A DNA stretch of 64,000 bases from Iodobacter fluviatilis (GCF_900451195.1 NZ_UGHR01000003.1:310001-374000); one strand, 5' to 3'. Positions 17,755 to 26,490 are shown, numbered from the stretch's first letter. Program-made: numbers and translations. The notes: generated by a model not told the origin, from the sequence alone.

Positions 17755-17756
17755 TT

Positions 17757-18281
17757 ATGGCAATGTCCGCCTTGATTGCAGCGGCTTGGGCTGATTTAGG
17801 TATTCCACTCGATTTACTTAATCATCGCCCCTTGCAGCTTTTTGAAGAAGCGAGTGAGCTGATTGATGTGTCCATCGCCAGCGATGGCCGTGTATGGCAA
17901 CTCACCCCAAGTGCAGCAGCAGCATGGCTGGCGATGCAGGCTGCTGCTGGGCTAGAAGGGATTGATATTCAGATTGCCTCGGCGTATCGGGCATCCAGCC
18001 GCCAGTGTGAGCTAATTCAAAGAAAGTTATCGCAGGGGCAGGATATTGAGCAGATTTTACAAGTACTTGCCCCGCCCGGCTGCAGCGAACACCACACCGG
18101 CCGGGCTGTAGATATCTACCAGCCCGGCGGGCCAGTGGTTGAAGAAGCCTTTGAAGCTACCCCTGCATTTAATTGGTTAAACCTCAACGCCGCACGCTTT
18201 GGTTTTAGCCTGTCGTTCCCACGCGGTAATCCATCCGGCTATCTTTATGAGCCTTGGCATTGGTGTTGGCATGATATATAG
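17757..18281 (+). CDS. M15 family (VanY-like) D-Ala-D-Ala carboxypeptidase
   Basis: Zinc peptidase of the VanY/DdcY-like M15B family, which trims D-alanine from peptidoglycan peptides. The metal and catalytic residues are visible: SAYRASSRQ near residue 80, then Ser110-x-His112 ... Asp119 in GCSEHHTGRAVD, and Glu165-x-x-His168 in EPWHW. No clear signal peptide is seen in the 174 residues, though the first 14 residues are hydrophobic. The ATG at 17757 is two bases after the parC stop, so the gene is probably co-transcribed with parC; a TTG at 17751 is an alternative start. Confidence 0.85.
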   Translation: MAMSALIAAAWADLGIPLDLLNHRPLQLFEEASELIDVSIASDGRVWQLTPSAAAAWLAMQAAAGLEGIDIQIASAYRASSRQCELIQRKLSQGQDIEQILQVLAPPGCSEHHTGRAVDIYQPGGPVVEEAFEATPAFNWLNLNAARFGFSLSFPRGNPSGYLYEPWHWCWHDI

Positions 18282-18340
18282 GGTAGGTGGAACCCGCGTC
18301 TTTATTCAAAATTGCTCGCAGATTGCACCCCCATATTCGC

Positions 18341-18644
18341 TAACTAAATTGTTTTTTCATTAGCAAACAGCGAAAAAAGCATAACAACCAAGCTCTTTGC
18401 ATAGGGCTTTATAAAATCCCCTTGAAACACGCCGGAGCGAGGAACAAGCAGGGCGGGGTTTCGGCCAGAGGCAGCGAGGCACGAGCGAGTCTCGCCCGCC
18501 GCCGACTGTCCACAGCGCAGGGGCCTTCGGGTTTCGTGGGGCGGCCTTCTTTGGCTTCGTTTCTTGGCCGTTCAAAAAAGGAAGGCCCCCGCGGTGGCTA
18601 CCGCTCCAAAATCAAGGTGCCGAAGGCACTTAAATAGGTCTTTT
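18341..18644 (+). repeat. Dispersed ~300-bp intergenic repeat, copy B
   Basis: Same element and orientation as 8750-9054, with about the same length and conserved blocks (gcatagggctttat, cggagcgaggaa, ggggtttcgg, ggggcggccttcttt, tttcttggccgttcaa, ccgctccaaaatcaa). It fills most of the 419-bp gap between the M15 peptidase and AraC genes. Short ORFs inside it are not conserved between copies. Confidence 0.85.
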
Positions 18645-18700
18645 GACTTTAGTTAGAGCGTATGGGTATCACCCACCCTAAGAATGATGCAATAAGCACT

Positions 18701-19657
18701 CTATTTATCATTCACCACCGTCGTCACCAGCTTTAACAGCTCTGGCAAAATCTCCGGCAGCCGGTCCTGAATGCTGCGCCCTGGCAGAAGGGGCAGACAA
18801 AGATCATAGCGGCCATCGTAATAGCACTCCACCCGCGGCCGCTGCGGGTCCAGCATCCAGCCCGAGTAGGGCAGCCATACCAACATTAAATCACGCCAGC
18901 GCGGGCCAATATCTGCTCTCTCCCCAATATGCCTAAACACAGCCCAGCGTCCTGCAGGGCGCTGATACTCACCCAATAGCCTGGGTAATTTAAATTGACG
19001 TGAGACAGGCACTGCTACATCGTAGCGACGGCGCTCAGCAGGGGTTGTAGCAGGATCGCTCCAGACTAGGCCAAACCATCGATCAGCCTTAATCTCAAGC
19101 GTTTGGCATTGCTCCTGAAAGCTGGCCAAAAACTCTTCTAAATGAAAACCATAATCGCCCACAGCCCGCAGATAGGCCATTCGTTCTGTCGGCCATTCTT
19201 CTAATTCGATGCAGCCCTCAACCTCATCCCAGCTCCAGACTCGATCTACATCAGTACCAACAATCGCAGGCCCTGGCCGATAAGACATTGCGCCTAAATT
19301 ATTAGCAATCCAGCAAATTGCCACAGCCCGCCCGGCACGTAAATCACTGGGCGTAAAACCAAAGCTGCGGCTAAATGCGCGACTGAAAGTGGCTGGTGAA
19401 GAAAAACCAACTAAATCGGCTACCTGCCCAATGGATAAATGTGGTGACCATTGCAAAAGCGATGCAGCAACTTCTAAGCGTAATTGCCATAAAAATGCCT
19501 GCGGGCTATCGCCATATTCACTTTGAAAGCGGTGGGCTAAATGCCATGGCGAGTAATGAGTGACATCGGCTAAATCAGCCAATTGCAAAGGCGCAGCCAA
19601 GCCGCGCACCATGCGATCAATCGCTTTTTCCAACCTTAAGCAAGGGGGATTAGTCAT
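18701..19657 (-). CDS. AraC-family regulator with GyrI-like effector domain
   Basis: Transcription factor of 318 residues. The AraC DNA-binding domain is at the N-terminus (two helix-turn-helix units, about residues 8-108, with LADVTHYSPWHLAHRFQ and QVADLVGFSSPATFSRAFSR). A GyrI-like/SOUL-type small-molecule-binding domain follows (about 150-315, with VPVSRQF and RPRVECYYDGRYDLCLPL). This MarA-Rob-like order, HTH first, is typical of multidrug or stress regulators. It follows thiD on the same strand with a 16-bp gap occupied by a perfect parS site. Its target is unknown. Confidence 0.85.
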   Translation of the reverse strand: MTNPPCLRLEKAIDRMVRGLAAPLQLADLADVTHYSPWHLAHRFQSEYGDSPQAFLWQLRLEVAASLLQWSPHLSIGQVADLVGFSSPATFSRAFSRSFGFTPSDLRAGRAVAICWIANNLGAMSYRPGPAIVGTDVDRVWSWDEVEGCIELEEWPTERMAYLRAVGDYGFHLEEFLASFQEQCQTLEIKADRWFGLVWSDPATTPAERRRYDVAVPVSRQFKLPRLLGEYQRPAGRWAVFRHIGERADIGPRWRDLMLVWLPYSGWMLDPQRPRVECYYDGRYDLCLPLLPGRSIQDRLPEILPELLKLVTTVVNDK

Positions 19658-19672
19658 GTTTCACGTGAAACA
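19657..19672. other. Perfect parS site 3
   Basis: TGTTTCACGTGAAACA is the exact 16-bp palindromic parS consensus. It fills the gap between the thiD stop and the AraC-family start, touching the first base of that ATG. This is the best ParB site in the window and lies 5 kb from the DnaA-box cluster. Confidence 0.95.
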
Positions 19673-19673
19673 A

Positions 19674-20519
19674 TTAAAGTGCCTCATCAAGCGGGGTGAT
19701 CGTTACGTCATCAGCTGGCCTTGCCCAAAAGAAGCGATCAGGTATCTGCTGTCCCATGCCCGGCCGGTAAGCGGCCTGCAGTGTTTGCCAGGTGTAGTCC
19801 TGGCCTTCTTTAACCGCTTCGTTTATTTCAGCACCATTGGCCAAAGCACCTGTTAATGCCGCAGCCAGTGTACTGCCTGCTCCGTAAAAACTGCCAGGCA
19901 AACGATCCCATGTATCAACGCTGGCCCGCCCCATATCACTGTATAAAGCGTTAATGACCTTAGGCGTATTTTCATGAGCACCGGTAATGAGTACATATTC
20001 GCAACCACAATCTAAAATTCGGCTGGCCGCAATATCCAGTGTTAAATCTTCCTGCTCATCCAAATCATCCGAAGCAAGGTGTCTTGCTTCAATGCTATTT
20101 AGCGTAACCAGCGTGGTATGAGGCAATAAAAGCTCACGCGTCATAGCCAGTAATTCTTCGTTAGCCAAATGATCCCCAGCCTTAGAGAAAAATACCGGGT
20201 CTAATATCAGTGGAATTTCAGGATAATCAGATGCTATCTCAGCGATTACGGTGAGTGTTTCTAAGCTGCCAATTAGGCCTACTTTGATGGCATCCACTTT
20301 CATATCTTCAAGAATGCAACGTGCTTGATCTTCTACCCATTCGCTCTCAATAAGTAAAACATCTTGCTCACCTGCGCTATCTTGAATAACGATGCCAGTA
20401 ATCACTGGTGCCACATGGCAACCCAAGGATGATAAAGCAAGCATATCTGCTGCAAGTCCAGCACCACCGGATGGATCATTACCAGCAAATACAAGCACAA
20501 TAGGGGGGCTGGTAGTCAT
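19674..20519 (-). CDS. thiD: Hydroxymethylpyrimidine/phosphomethylpyrimidine kinase family
   Basis: Ribokinase-fold kinase that phosphorylates hydroxymethylpyrimidine and its monophosphate in thiamine synthesis. Family marks are FAGNDPSGGAGLAADM at the N-terminus, IKVGLIGS, LDPVFFSK and the anion-hole stretch near the C-terminus. That stretch reads GAGSTLAAAL here, with Ser216 in place of the Cys of the usual GTGCTLS motif, so activity deserves testing. I prefer the ATG at 20519 (281 residues); a GTG at 20531 is possible. It is divergent from rubredoxin with a 59-bp gap, and hemL lies nearby, an arrangement common in betaproteobacteria. Confidence 0.88.
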   Translation of the reverse strand: MTTSPPIVLVFAGNDPSGGAGLAADMLALSSLGCHVAPVITGIVIQDSAGEQDVLLIESEWVEDQARCILEDMKVDAIKVGLIGSLETLTVIAEIASDYPEIPLILDPVFFSKAGDHLANEELLAMTRELLLPHTTLVTLNSIEARHLASDDLDEQEDLTLDIAASRILDCGCEYVLITGAHENTPKVINALYSDMGRASVDTWDRLPGSFYGAGSTLAAALTGALANGAEINEAVKEGQDYTWQTLQAAYRPGMGQQIPDRFFWARPADDVTITPLDEAL

Positions 20520-20578
20520 GGGGACATTCACTGAATCAGGTAAAATTGAAATTTTATCTTACTTAACAGGTAACTCGA

Positions 20579-20743
20579 ATGAAAAAATATATGTGTCTCA
20601 TTTGTGGCTTTATTTACGATGAAGCTGAAGGGATGCCAAACGATGGCATTGCAGCTGGAACAACTTGGGAAGATGTTCCTCCAAACTGGACTTGCCCGGA
20701 TTGTGGGGCAAGAAAAGATGATTTTGAGATGATAGAAATCTAA
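20579..20743 (+). CDS. Rubredoxin
   Basis: A 54-residue iron-only electron carrier. The two CxxCG knuckles that bind iron are CLICG (residues 6-10) and CPDCG (39-43), separated by the conserved YDEAEG and W..VPP segments. Rubredoxins pass electrons to oxygenases or oxygen-detoxifying enzymes; the partner is not in the window. The gene is divergent from thiD and followed by the M48 peptidase gene ten bases later, so they may be co-transcribed. Confidence 0.95.
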   Translation: MKKYMCLICGFIYDEAEGMPNDGIAAGTTWEDVPPNWTCPDCGARKDDFEMIEI

Positions 20744-20753
20744 AAGGATAGCT

Positions 20754-21590
20754 ATGAAAAAGCTGATTAGCGCTGTTGTACTTTCAGCCTTATTACCAGG
20801 CTGTCAGCAGGTAAATACAACAGAATCAGGCGTAACCCAGATCAACCGCAAGCAAAGCATGAGCGTGCTATTGTCCGAGCAACAAGTCGACAATATGGCT
20901 AGGCAGTCTTATCAGGAAACGCTGAACAAAGCGCAAAGCAAAGGCGTGCTCAACAGTGATAAGCAAATGACAGCCAGAGTGCGCACAATTGCTAATCGAA
21001 TTATTCCGCAAACCAGCGTATTTCGCCCGGATGCCAGCAAATGGCAATGGGAAGTCAATGTTGAAAGCAGCCCGGAACTAAACGCCTATTGCATGGCGGG
21101 TGGCAAAATTATGTTTTATTCCGGCATTATCGAAAAACTAAAACTCACCGATGATGAAATTGCCCAGATTATGGGCCATGAAATCAGCCATGCTTTAAGA
21201 GAACACAGCCGAGAGCGCATGAGCAGTGCCTACAATAAACAGCTGGCGATACAAGGCTTATCCCTGCTGACAGGTGGCAAATATGATGGCTATATGGGCA
21301 TGGCCGATGAGCTGATGCAAGTAGGCTACTTCCTGCCTAATAGTCGTGAACATGAATCTGAAGCCGATACAATGGGCTTAGAGCTGGCGGCAAGGGCAGG
21401 ATATAAGCCACAGGCAGCAGTGAGCCTGTGGCAAAAAATGGCTGCGGCTAGCAAAGGGCAGCCTGCAGAATTCCTCTCTACTCACCCTTCAAATCAAACG
21501 CGTATCCAAGACTTGCAAGCCAAAATTCCAGCCGTACAAAGCTTATACGATGCAGCTGCACGTAAATATCCAAATAAAAAGGAAAATTAA
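20754..21590 (+). CDS. M48 family metalloprotease, lipoprotein
   Basis: Periplasmic zinc protease resembling LoiP/YggG and BepA-type enzymes, which act in outer-membrane quality control. A lipoprotein signal peptide ends at the lipobox LLPGC with Cys17. The active site is HEISH (142-146), and the third zinc ligand is in HESEAD near residue 203. Length is 278. The ribosome site AAAGGATAGCT precedes the ATG. Its stop overlaps the hemJ start (TAATG), so translation is coupled. Confidence 0.9.
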   Translation: MKKLISAVVLSALLPGCQQVNTTESGVTQINRKQSMSVLLSEQQVDNMARQSYQETLNKAQSKGVLNSDKQMTARVRTIANRIIPQTSVFRPDASKWQWEVNVESSPELNAYCMAGGKIMFYSGIIEKLKLTDDEIAQIMGHEISHALREHSRERMSSAYNKQLAIQGLSLLTGGKYDGYMGMADELMQVGYFLPNSREHESEADTMGLELAARAGYKPQAAVSLWQKMAAASKGQPAEFLSTHPSNQTRIQDLQAKIPAVQSLYDAAARKYPNKKEN

Positions 21591-22012
21591 TGCTCTGGGT
21601 AAAAGCACTGCATATTATTTTTATTACCAGTTGGTTTGCAGGCCTGTTTTATCTGCCCAGATTATTTGTAAATCATGCCATGAGCACAGATAGCGAAACC
21701 ATTGCACGCCTGAAATTAATGGAGCATAAGTTAATCCGCTTTATGACGCCTTTAGGTATTTTGGCGCTGATATTTGGTATCTGGGTTTGGTCTTACTTTG
21801 ATTTTTATATGGGAGCAGGCTGGCGCTGGATGCATGTAAAACTCACGCTTGTAGCCGTTTTAATTGCTTACCATGCTTATTGCTGGAAGATTTGCAAAGA
21901 TTTTGCAGCAGACAAAAATACTCGCAGCCATCGCTGGTATCGCTTTTTTAATGAAATTCCTGTGCTTGTTTTAGCGGCTTGCGTCATTTTGGTTGTAGTA
22001 AAGCCCTTTTAA
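21590..22012 (+). CDS. hemJ: HemJ-type protoporphyrinogen oxidase (UPF0093)
   Basis: Integral membrane protein of 140 residues with four hydrophobic helices. The conserved HemJ features are KALHIIFITSWFAGLFYLPRLFV at the N-terminus (with His8), WRWMHVKL in the middle and NEIPVLVLAACVILVVVKPF at the C-terminus. HemJ oxidises protoporphyrinogen IX to protoporphyrin IX in bacteria without HemY or HemG. The presence of hemL 0.7 kb downstream supports a haem link. Start and upstream stop overlap by one base. Confidence 0.88.
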   Translation: MLWVKALHIIFITSWFAGLFYLPRLFVNHAMSTDSETIARLKLMEHKLIRFMTPLGILALIFGIWVWSYFDFYMGAGWRWMHVKLTLVAVLIAYHAYCWKICKDFAADKNTRSHRWYRFFNEIPVLVLAACVILVVVKPF

Positions 22013-22034
22013 ATGCTTTGGGGAAAAATGAATA

Positions 22035-22496
22035 ATGGCTATAGAAATTGAACGTAAGTTTTTATTAAGTAATGAAGATTGGCGTAAAGAAGTGCATCAG
22101 TCCAGCCGGATTGCCCAAGGCTATTTATCCAGTGATCCAGATCGGGTAGTACGTGTACGTTTGCGTGCAGAGCAAGGATTTATCACGATCAAAGGTAAAA
22201 CAGCAGGGATCGAACGCATAGAGTTTGAATATGAAATTCCCTTTGCTGATGCAGAAGCATTGTTAGCACTGTGCCCAAACACACTGGATAAAACACGGCA
22301 TTTAATCGATTTTGCAGGATATATTTGGGAGATCGACGAATTTCATGGTGAAAATGCGCCTCTGATTATTGCTGAGCTGGAATTACCTGCCAGCGATGCA
22401 AGCTATACCAAACCCGTTTGGGCAGATGAAGAAGTATCAGATGATCCGCGATACTTTAATAGCTATCTTTCAGAACATCCTTATTCAAGCTGGTAA
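22035..22496 (+). CDS. CYTH-domain protein (inorganic triphosphatase-like)
   Basis: A 153-residue single-domain CYTH protein with the diagnostic ExExK motif at the N-terminus (EIERK). Alternating charged strands of the triphosphate tunnel are seen in VVRVRLR, GFITIKGK, EFEYEIP and IAELELP. Family members hydrolyse inorganic triphosphate or thiamine triphosphate, or make cAMP; this short form is most like the triphosphatases. It follows hemJ by 22 bp and is followed by a terminator, so it is the last gene of the rubredoxin-M48-hemJ unit. Confidence 0.88.
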   Translation: MAIEIERKFLLSNEDWRKEVHQSSRIAQGYLSSDPDRVVRVRLRAEQGFITIKGKTAGIERIEFEYEIPFADAEALLALCPNTLDKTRHLIDFAGYIWEIDEFHGENAPLIIAELELPASDASYTKPVWADEEVSDDPRYFNSYLSEHPYSSW

Positions 22497-22512
22497 GAAG
22501 CATTAATCAAAA

Positions 22513-22541
22513 ATAAGCGCCTTGCAAAAGGCGCTTTTTTT
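22513..22541 (+). terminator. Terminator after the CYTH gene
   Basis: Stem aagcgcctt / aaggcgctt with a short loop and a run of seven T, 17 bases after the stop codon. Confidence 0.9.
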
Positions 22542-22675
22542 ATCTGTCGTTTGCTAACTACGTAGTAAAAAATAAAAGACTACGTCATACAAAAAAACAA
22601 TAAACAAAAAGACTATGGCGGTTTCTGCACAAGATTGATGGCGCTATGATGTGGCTTTCTATTGTGGACTTCGTC

Positions 22676-23956
22676 ATGAATCAAAACCAACAATTATTTG
22701 CTGCCGCACAAAAGCATATTCCTGGTGGCGTAAATTCGCCAGTACGTGCTTTTGGTTCTGTTGGTGGCACACCACGCTTTTTTAAAAAAGGCGAAGGCGC
22801 TTATGTTTGGGATGCAGATGATCAGCGTTATATTGATTATGTTGGTTCTTGGGGGCCACTTATTTTAGGCCATACTCATCCTAAAGTGCTTGAAGCGGTG
22901 ATTCAAGCTGCTAAAAATGGTATGAGTTTTGGAGCGCCAACAGCTGCAGAAGTAGAGTTAGCCGATTTAATCTGTGAAATGTTGCCATCAATTGAGCAAG
23001 TTCGGCTTGTTTCAAGTGGCACTGAAGCCACAATGAGCGCTATTCGCCTCGCTCGTGGTTTTACTGGGCGCGACAAATTAGTGAAATTTGAAGGTTGCTA
23101 CCATGGCCATGCAGATAGCTTACTTGTAAAAGCAGGTTCTGGATTGTTAACTTTCGGAAACCCTTCATCAGCAGGTGTTCCAGCGTCAGTTGCAGCCGAT
23201 ACATTGGTTTTGCCATATAACGATGTTGCTGCACTGGAAGCATTGTTTATAGAAATGGGCGATAAAATCGCAGCCATTATCGTAGAACCTATCGCTGGCA
23301 ATATGAATATGGTGCAAGCCAGCCCTGAATTTGTTCAGGGGATGCGTCAATTAACTGAAAAATATGGTGCAGTTTTGATTTATGACGAAGTTATGACCGG
23401 TTTTAGGGTTGATTTGCACTGCACTCAAGGTTTGCATGGTGTGAAACCAGATCTGACATGCTTGGGTAAGGTTGTTGGCGGGGGTATGCCTCTGGCTGCA
23501 TTTGGTGGCCGCAGCGATATTATGTCCAAGCTGGCACCTTTAGGACCGGTTTATCAGGCAGGTACATTATCTGGTAATCCAGTTGCAGTTGCAGCCGGGT
23601 TAGCAACATTAAAACTGATTTCTGAAGACGGTTTTTTTAATCAATTATCTATTCAGACTGAGAAATTATGTAATGGTTTAATTCAAATTGCGAAAGAAAC
23701 AAACACTATATTTTCTGCGCAAAGCTCAGGGGGAATGTTTGGTTTTTACTTCAGTGAAAATATTCCCCAATCTTTTGCAGATGTAATGAATTCAGATCGT
23801 TCTAAATTTAATGCCTTTTTTCATGGCATGTTAAAGCAAGGAGTATATTTAGCGCCTTCTGCATTTGAAGCAGGTTTTGTTTCTGCAGCACATTCAGATC
23901 AAGATATATTATTTACTCTTGAAGCTGCTAAGAAAGTGTTTATGCAAATAAAGTAA
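22676..23956 (+). CDS. hemL: Glutamate-1-semialdehyde 2,1-aminomutase
   Basis: PLP enzyme that converts glutamate-1-semialdehyde to 5-aminolevulinate, the first committed tetrapyrrole precursor. The N-terminal [11 protein letters not shown] stretch, [16 protein letters not shown] (PLP phosphate binding), [10 protein letters not shown] and the Schiff-base Lys265 in [12 protein letters not shown] are all present. I chose the ATG at 22676 (426 residues, the family length); an in-frame ATG at 22646 would add ten unrelated residues. The composition is T-rich compared with genes to the left. Confidence 0.96.
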   Translation: MNQNQQLFAAAQKHIPGGVNSPVRAFGSVGGTPRFFKKGEGAYVWDADDQRYIDYVGSWGPLILGHTHPKVLEAVIQAAKNGMSFGAPTAAEVELADLICEMLPSIEQVRLVSSGTEATMSAIRLARGFTGRDKLVKFEGCYHGHADSLLVKAGSGLLTFGNPSSAGVPASVAADTLVLPYNDVAALEALFIEMGDKIAAIIVEPIAGNMNMVQASPEFVQGMRQLTEKYGAVLIYDEVMTGFRVDLHCTQGLHGVKPDLTCLGKVVGGGMPLAAFGGRSDIMSKLAPLGPVYQAGTLSGNPVAVAAGLATLKLISEDGFFNQLSIQTEKLCNGLIQIAKETNTIFSAQSSGGMFGFYFSENIPQSFADVMNSDRSKFNAFFHGMLKQGVYLAPSAFEAGFVSAAHSDQDILFTLEAAKKVFMQIK

Positions 23957-23974
23957 GTACTTTTTTAGGTATAT

Positions 23975-24007
23975 AAAAAAAACGGCCATTTTGGCCGTTT
24001 TTTTTTT
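23975..24007 (+). terminator. Terminator between convergent hemL and the TlpA-like gene
   Basis: Stem aacggcca / tggccgtt with a two-base loop, flanked by A and T runs on both sides, so it can act in both directions. Confidence 0.92.
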
Positions 24008-24068
24008 GTTTATATTTAATAGATACAATAATTAATAACACCGTAAGTCTTTGATTTTAAATGTAAAT

Positions 24069-24572
24069 TTAAACTGATTTATTAATTTCTTTTTCAATTA
24101 ATTTCTCAATTTCAATAATATCAGCAACGCCTACGTATTTCTTAATAATTTCGCCATTCTTATTAATTAAAAAAGTACTGGGTGTTAATCCGACATCTCC
24201 AAAGGCCTTAGCGATCTTTCCATTTACATCATGTTGTATAAAGAAAGGTAATTTTTTTTCTGCCACATAATTAACAATATAGTCTGGATTGTCATAATCC
24301 ATAGCAATTGCAATAGTTCTATAATTATTATTTTTATATTTTTCTTGTAGTTTAATTAATTCAGGCATTTCCTGAATACAGCCTGTGCAACTTGTTGCCC
24401 AGAAATTAACCAATATGATTTGGTTTTTTAATGCAGACGGGTTTAGGTTTTGACCTTGAATGCTGGTTAATTTTATATCAGGTGCTTTTTTATTAGGAGT
24501 TTGAAAAAGTAAGTATCCAGCTATGGCTATGATGGTTGTGATAACAAGTAGATGTCGAAAATATTGTTTCAT
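24069..24572 (-). CDS. TlpA/ResA-like thioredoxin-fold protein
   Basis: A 167-residue membrane-anchored thiol-disulfide protein. An N-terminal helix (about residues 8-24) is followed by a thioredoxin fold with the redox motif CTGC (Cys62, Cys65) in VNFWATSCTGC and the cis-Pro in GLTPSTFLI. Such proteins reduce disulfides in the periplasm, often for cytochrome c maturation. The ATG at 24572 has AGGAAG six bases upstream and is preferred over an ATG at 24590. The gene is AT- and Lys/Asn-rich compared with its neighbours, which may reflect either acquisition or closeness to the AT-rich origin-like region. Confidence 0.88.
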   Translation of the reverse strand: MKQYFRHLLVITTIIAIAGYLLFQTPNKKAPDIKLTSIQGQNLNPSALKNQIILVNFWATSCTGCIQEMPELIKLQEKYKNNNYRTIAIAMDYDNPDYIVNYVAEKKLPFFIQHDVNGKIAKAFGDVGLTPSTFLINKNGEIIKKYVGVADIIEIEKLIEKEINKSV

Positions 24573-24624
24573 AGCTGTCTTCCTGAACATGCAAGTGGGC
24601 GATTTTAGAACATTTTTGGGAAGA

Positions 24625-24869
24625 TTTGCGCTGGAAAATTTATTTACACTTTTTTTCTTTTAATACTTCATTTAAGAAGAAAGATATAAGAACAACTAAT
24701 AAGGGCAGCTGTTTTCTGTGGATAAGTCATTTTTCCTTGTTTTTTCAATAACTTAAGTTATCCACAATGCTGGGTGCGGAATATGTTTGGCCTGTGGATA
24801 ATTTGGAGATAGTTTTTTGGGTTTTGCAGGCTTGAAGGTTTTCCACAGTGCTACTTACTTTTATCCACA
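24625..24869. other. oriC: Candidate replication origin: DnaA-box cluster with AT-rich stretch
   Basis: Five DnaA boxes lie within 153 bp. TTATCCACA is perfect at 24758-24766 and 24861-24869 and, in the opposite orientation (TGTGGATAA), at 24717-24725 and 24793-24801; TTTTCCACA at 24839-24847 has one mismatch. An AT-rich stretch at about 24630-24700 borders them and could be the unwinding element. The 368-bp gap between the divergent TlpA-like and rbgA genes holds no ORF. parS sites flank it on both sides, parAB is 19 kb away, and genes to the right run mostly away from it. dnaA itself is not in the window. Confidence 0.75.
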
Positions 24870-24910
24870 GCCCAAGTAGTTGATTTGATGGATCGTTTGA
24901 TTTTTCACCG

Positions 24911-24916
24911 TATAAT
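24911..24916 (+). promoter_or_regulatory. -10 element of an rbgA promoter
   Basis: A perfect TATAAT 30 bp before the rbgA start codon; no convincing -35 hexamer is seen at the right distance. It directs transcription rightward from the edge of the DnaA-box cluster. Confidence 0.55.
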
Positions 24917-24940
24917 GGCCCGTTTTGATGGAGGGGTTCG

Positions 24941-25840
24941 ATGGCGATTCAGTGGTTTCCAGGGCATATGAACACTGCCCGCAAGCAGGTTGCAGAGACC
25001 ATGGCCAAGGTAGATTTGGTGATTGAGGTGGTTGATGCTCGCTTGCCACTGTCCAGCAGCAATCCCATGATTGAGCCGATGCGCCGCTTAAGGCAGCGTC
25101 CTGCTCTCAAGGTTTTGAATAAAGCTGATTTGGCAGATCCAAGGCTCAATAAAATTTGGCTGGAATGGTTTAAGTCTCAGCCAGGGACTGAAGCCGTGTT
25201 ACTGGGTGAAGATAATAAGATTCAGGGTGCAAAGCTGATTCCTCAGTTATGCCAGGCACTTGCACCGCATCGTGATGGTGAAGAAAAACCACTTCGGGCG
25301 ATGATTGTAGGTATTCCTAATGTGGGTAAATCTACACTGATCAATCATTTAGCAAAGCGTAAGATCGCAAAAGTGGCTGATACGCCAGGTGTGACTAAAA
25401 TGCAGCAGCGGGTAGAAACGTTGGCAGGCATGATTTTGTATGACACACCTGGTTTGATGTGGCCAAAAGTGCAAAATGAAGATTCAGGCTATCGTTTAGC
25501 GATGGCGGGATCGATTGGCCGCAATGCTTATGATGAAGTGGATGTGGCGCTGTATGCCATTGAAACTTTGGTAGAGCGTTATCCACAATTACTGCTTGAT
25601 CGTTATAAATTGAAAGATTTATTAGGCGATGCAGAGCCGTTGTTTGAGCTTATTGGTAAGAAGCGCGGCGCTATGCTGTCGGGCGGTCGTATTGATACGC
25701 AAAAGACCGCAGATATGATTTTGACAGAGTTTCGTAGTGGTACTTTAGGGCGTATTACTCTTGAAACGCCGGATGATTTCCTTGAAATGCCTGTGTACGA
25801 TCCAAACGATGAAGTTGAGTTGCCAGATCCGGATTTGTAA
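24941..25840 (+). CDS. rbgA: Ribosome biogenesis GTPase RbgA/YlqF
   Basis: Circularly permuted GTPase that acts in late assembly of the 50S ribosomal subunit. The permuted motif order is visible: G4 (NKADL, about residue 65) precedes G1 (GIPNVGKST, about 124-132) and G3 (DTPG, near 168). The N-terminus WFPGHMNTARKQ is the family signature. Length is 299. GGAGGGG lies just before the ATG. It is the first gene to the right of the DnaA-box cluster. Confidence 0.93.
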   Translation: MAIQWFPGHMNTARKQVAETMAKVDLVIEVVDARLPLSSSNPMIEPMRRLRQRPALKVLNKADLADPRLNKIWLEWFKSQPGTEAVLLGEDNKIQGAKLIPQLCQALAPHRDGEEKPLRAMIVGIPNVGKSTLINHLAKRKIAKVADTPGVTKMQQRVETLAGMILYDTPGLMWPKVQNEDSGYRLAMAGSIGRNAYDEVDVALYAIETLVERYPQLLLDRYKLKDLLGDAEPLFELIGKKRGAMLSGGRIDTQKTADMILTEFRSGTLGRITLETPDDFLEMPVYDPNDEVELPDPDL

Positions 25841-25953
25841 ACGAAACTGGGTGTTGCACACAATTTACAGAATGAAAAGAGTCATTATCGGCGCGGCGTA
25901 TTCTCTTTAAGTGCCTTAGAATTCGTCTGCTCTGCTGCCTATGGAAGTCGTTG

Positions 25954-26154
25954 ATGGAAGCTGAACTTTTAAATCTTGAAGACAAAGTGGCTCAACTCGC
26001 GTTGCTTTGCCGTGAGCTGCGCGATGAAAATCGAGGCTTGCGTCAGAAGTTATTGCTGACACAGCAGCAAAACCAAGGCTTATTGGCAAAAATAGATGGC
26101 AGCAAAGAAAGAGTTGCCGCTATTTTGGCTAAGCTGCCGGAGGATACAGAATGA
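25954..26154 (+). CDS. Small coiled-coil protein, ZapB-like
   Basis: A 66-residue protein that is almost entirely a heptad-rich coiled coil (LEDKVAQLALLCRELRDENRGLRQK). Proteins of this size directly before zapA are common and are usually described as ZapB-like or of the TIGR02449 type; ZapB links ZapA to the nucleoid at the division site. The stop overlaps the zapA ATG (ATGA), which supports a shared role in Z-ring assembly. The ATG at 25954 is preferred, with GGAAG upstream; an in-frame TTG precedes it. Confidence 0.8.
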   Translation: MEAELLNLEDKVAQLALLCRELRDENRGLRQKLLLTQQQNQGLLAKIDGSKERVAAILAKLPEDTE

Positions 26155-26468
26155 GTGACGCGGGGATTAAGCAGCTTGATGTCTCTATTATGGGGCGCGA
26201 ATTCCGTGTGGCGTGCCCGGATGATGAAGAAGCTACACTGATACAGGCAGTTGAGCTGCTGGATCAGCGTATGCATGAGATCCGGGCCTCTGGAAAGGTG
26301 ATAGGGCTTGAGAAAATAGCGATTATGGCGGCTTTGAATATCACACATGAATATTTGCATACGCGGGTAGACGGGGGTTTTGACATTGCGACAATTCAGC
26401 GTAGAATTGCCAGCATGAATTCAACGATAGACGCAGTGATGGGCGAACAGACTGAATTGTTTTCCTGA
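26151..26468 (+). CDS. zapA: Cell division protein ZapA
   Basis: A 105-residue FtsZ-associated protein that crosslinks FtsZ filaments. The N-terminal beta-strand domain (LDVSIMGREFRVACPDDEEATLIQAVELLD) and the C-terminal helix are typical, and MAALNITHEYL is a family segment. It is translationally coupled to the coiled-coil gene before it. It is followed by 6S RNA and the 5-FCL gene, the order found in many proteobacteria. Confidence 0.93.
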   Translation: MSDAGIKQLDVSIMGREFRVACPDDEEATLIQAVELLDQRMHEIRASGKVIGLEKIAIMAALNITHEYLHTRVDGGFDIATIQRRIASMNSTIDAVMGEQTELFS

Positions 26469-26490
26469 CTTGCGGCTGTTGTAAACCAAT

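Noticed and set aside
18360..18637. Open frames in repeat copy B
   Set aside because: Same reason as for copy A; the reading frames are broken by indels between copies.
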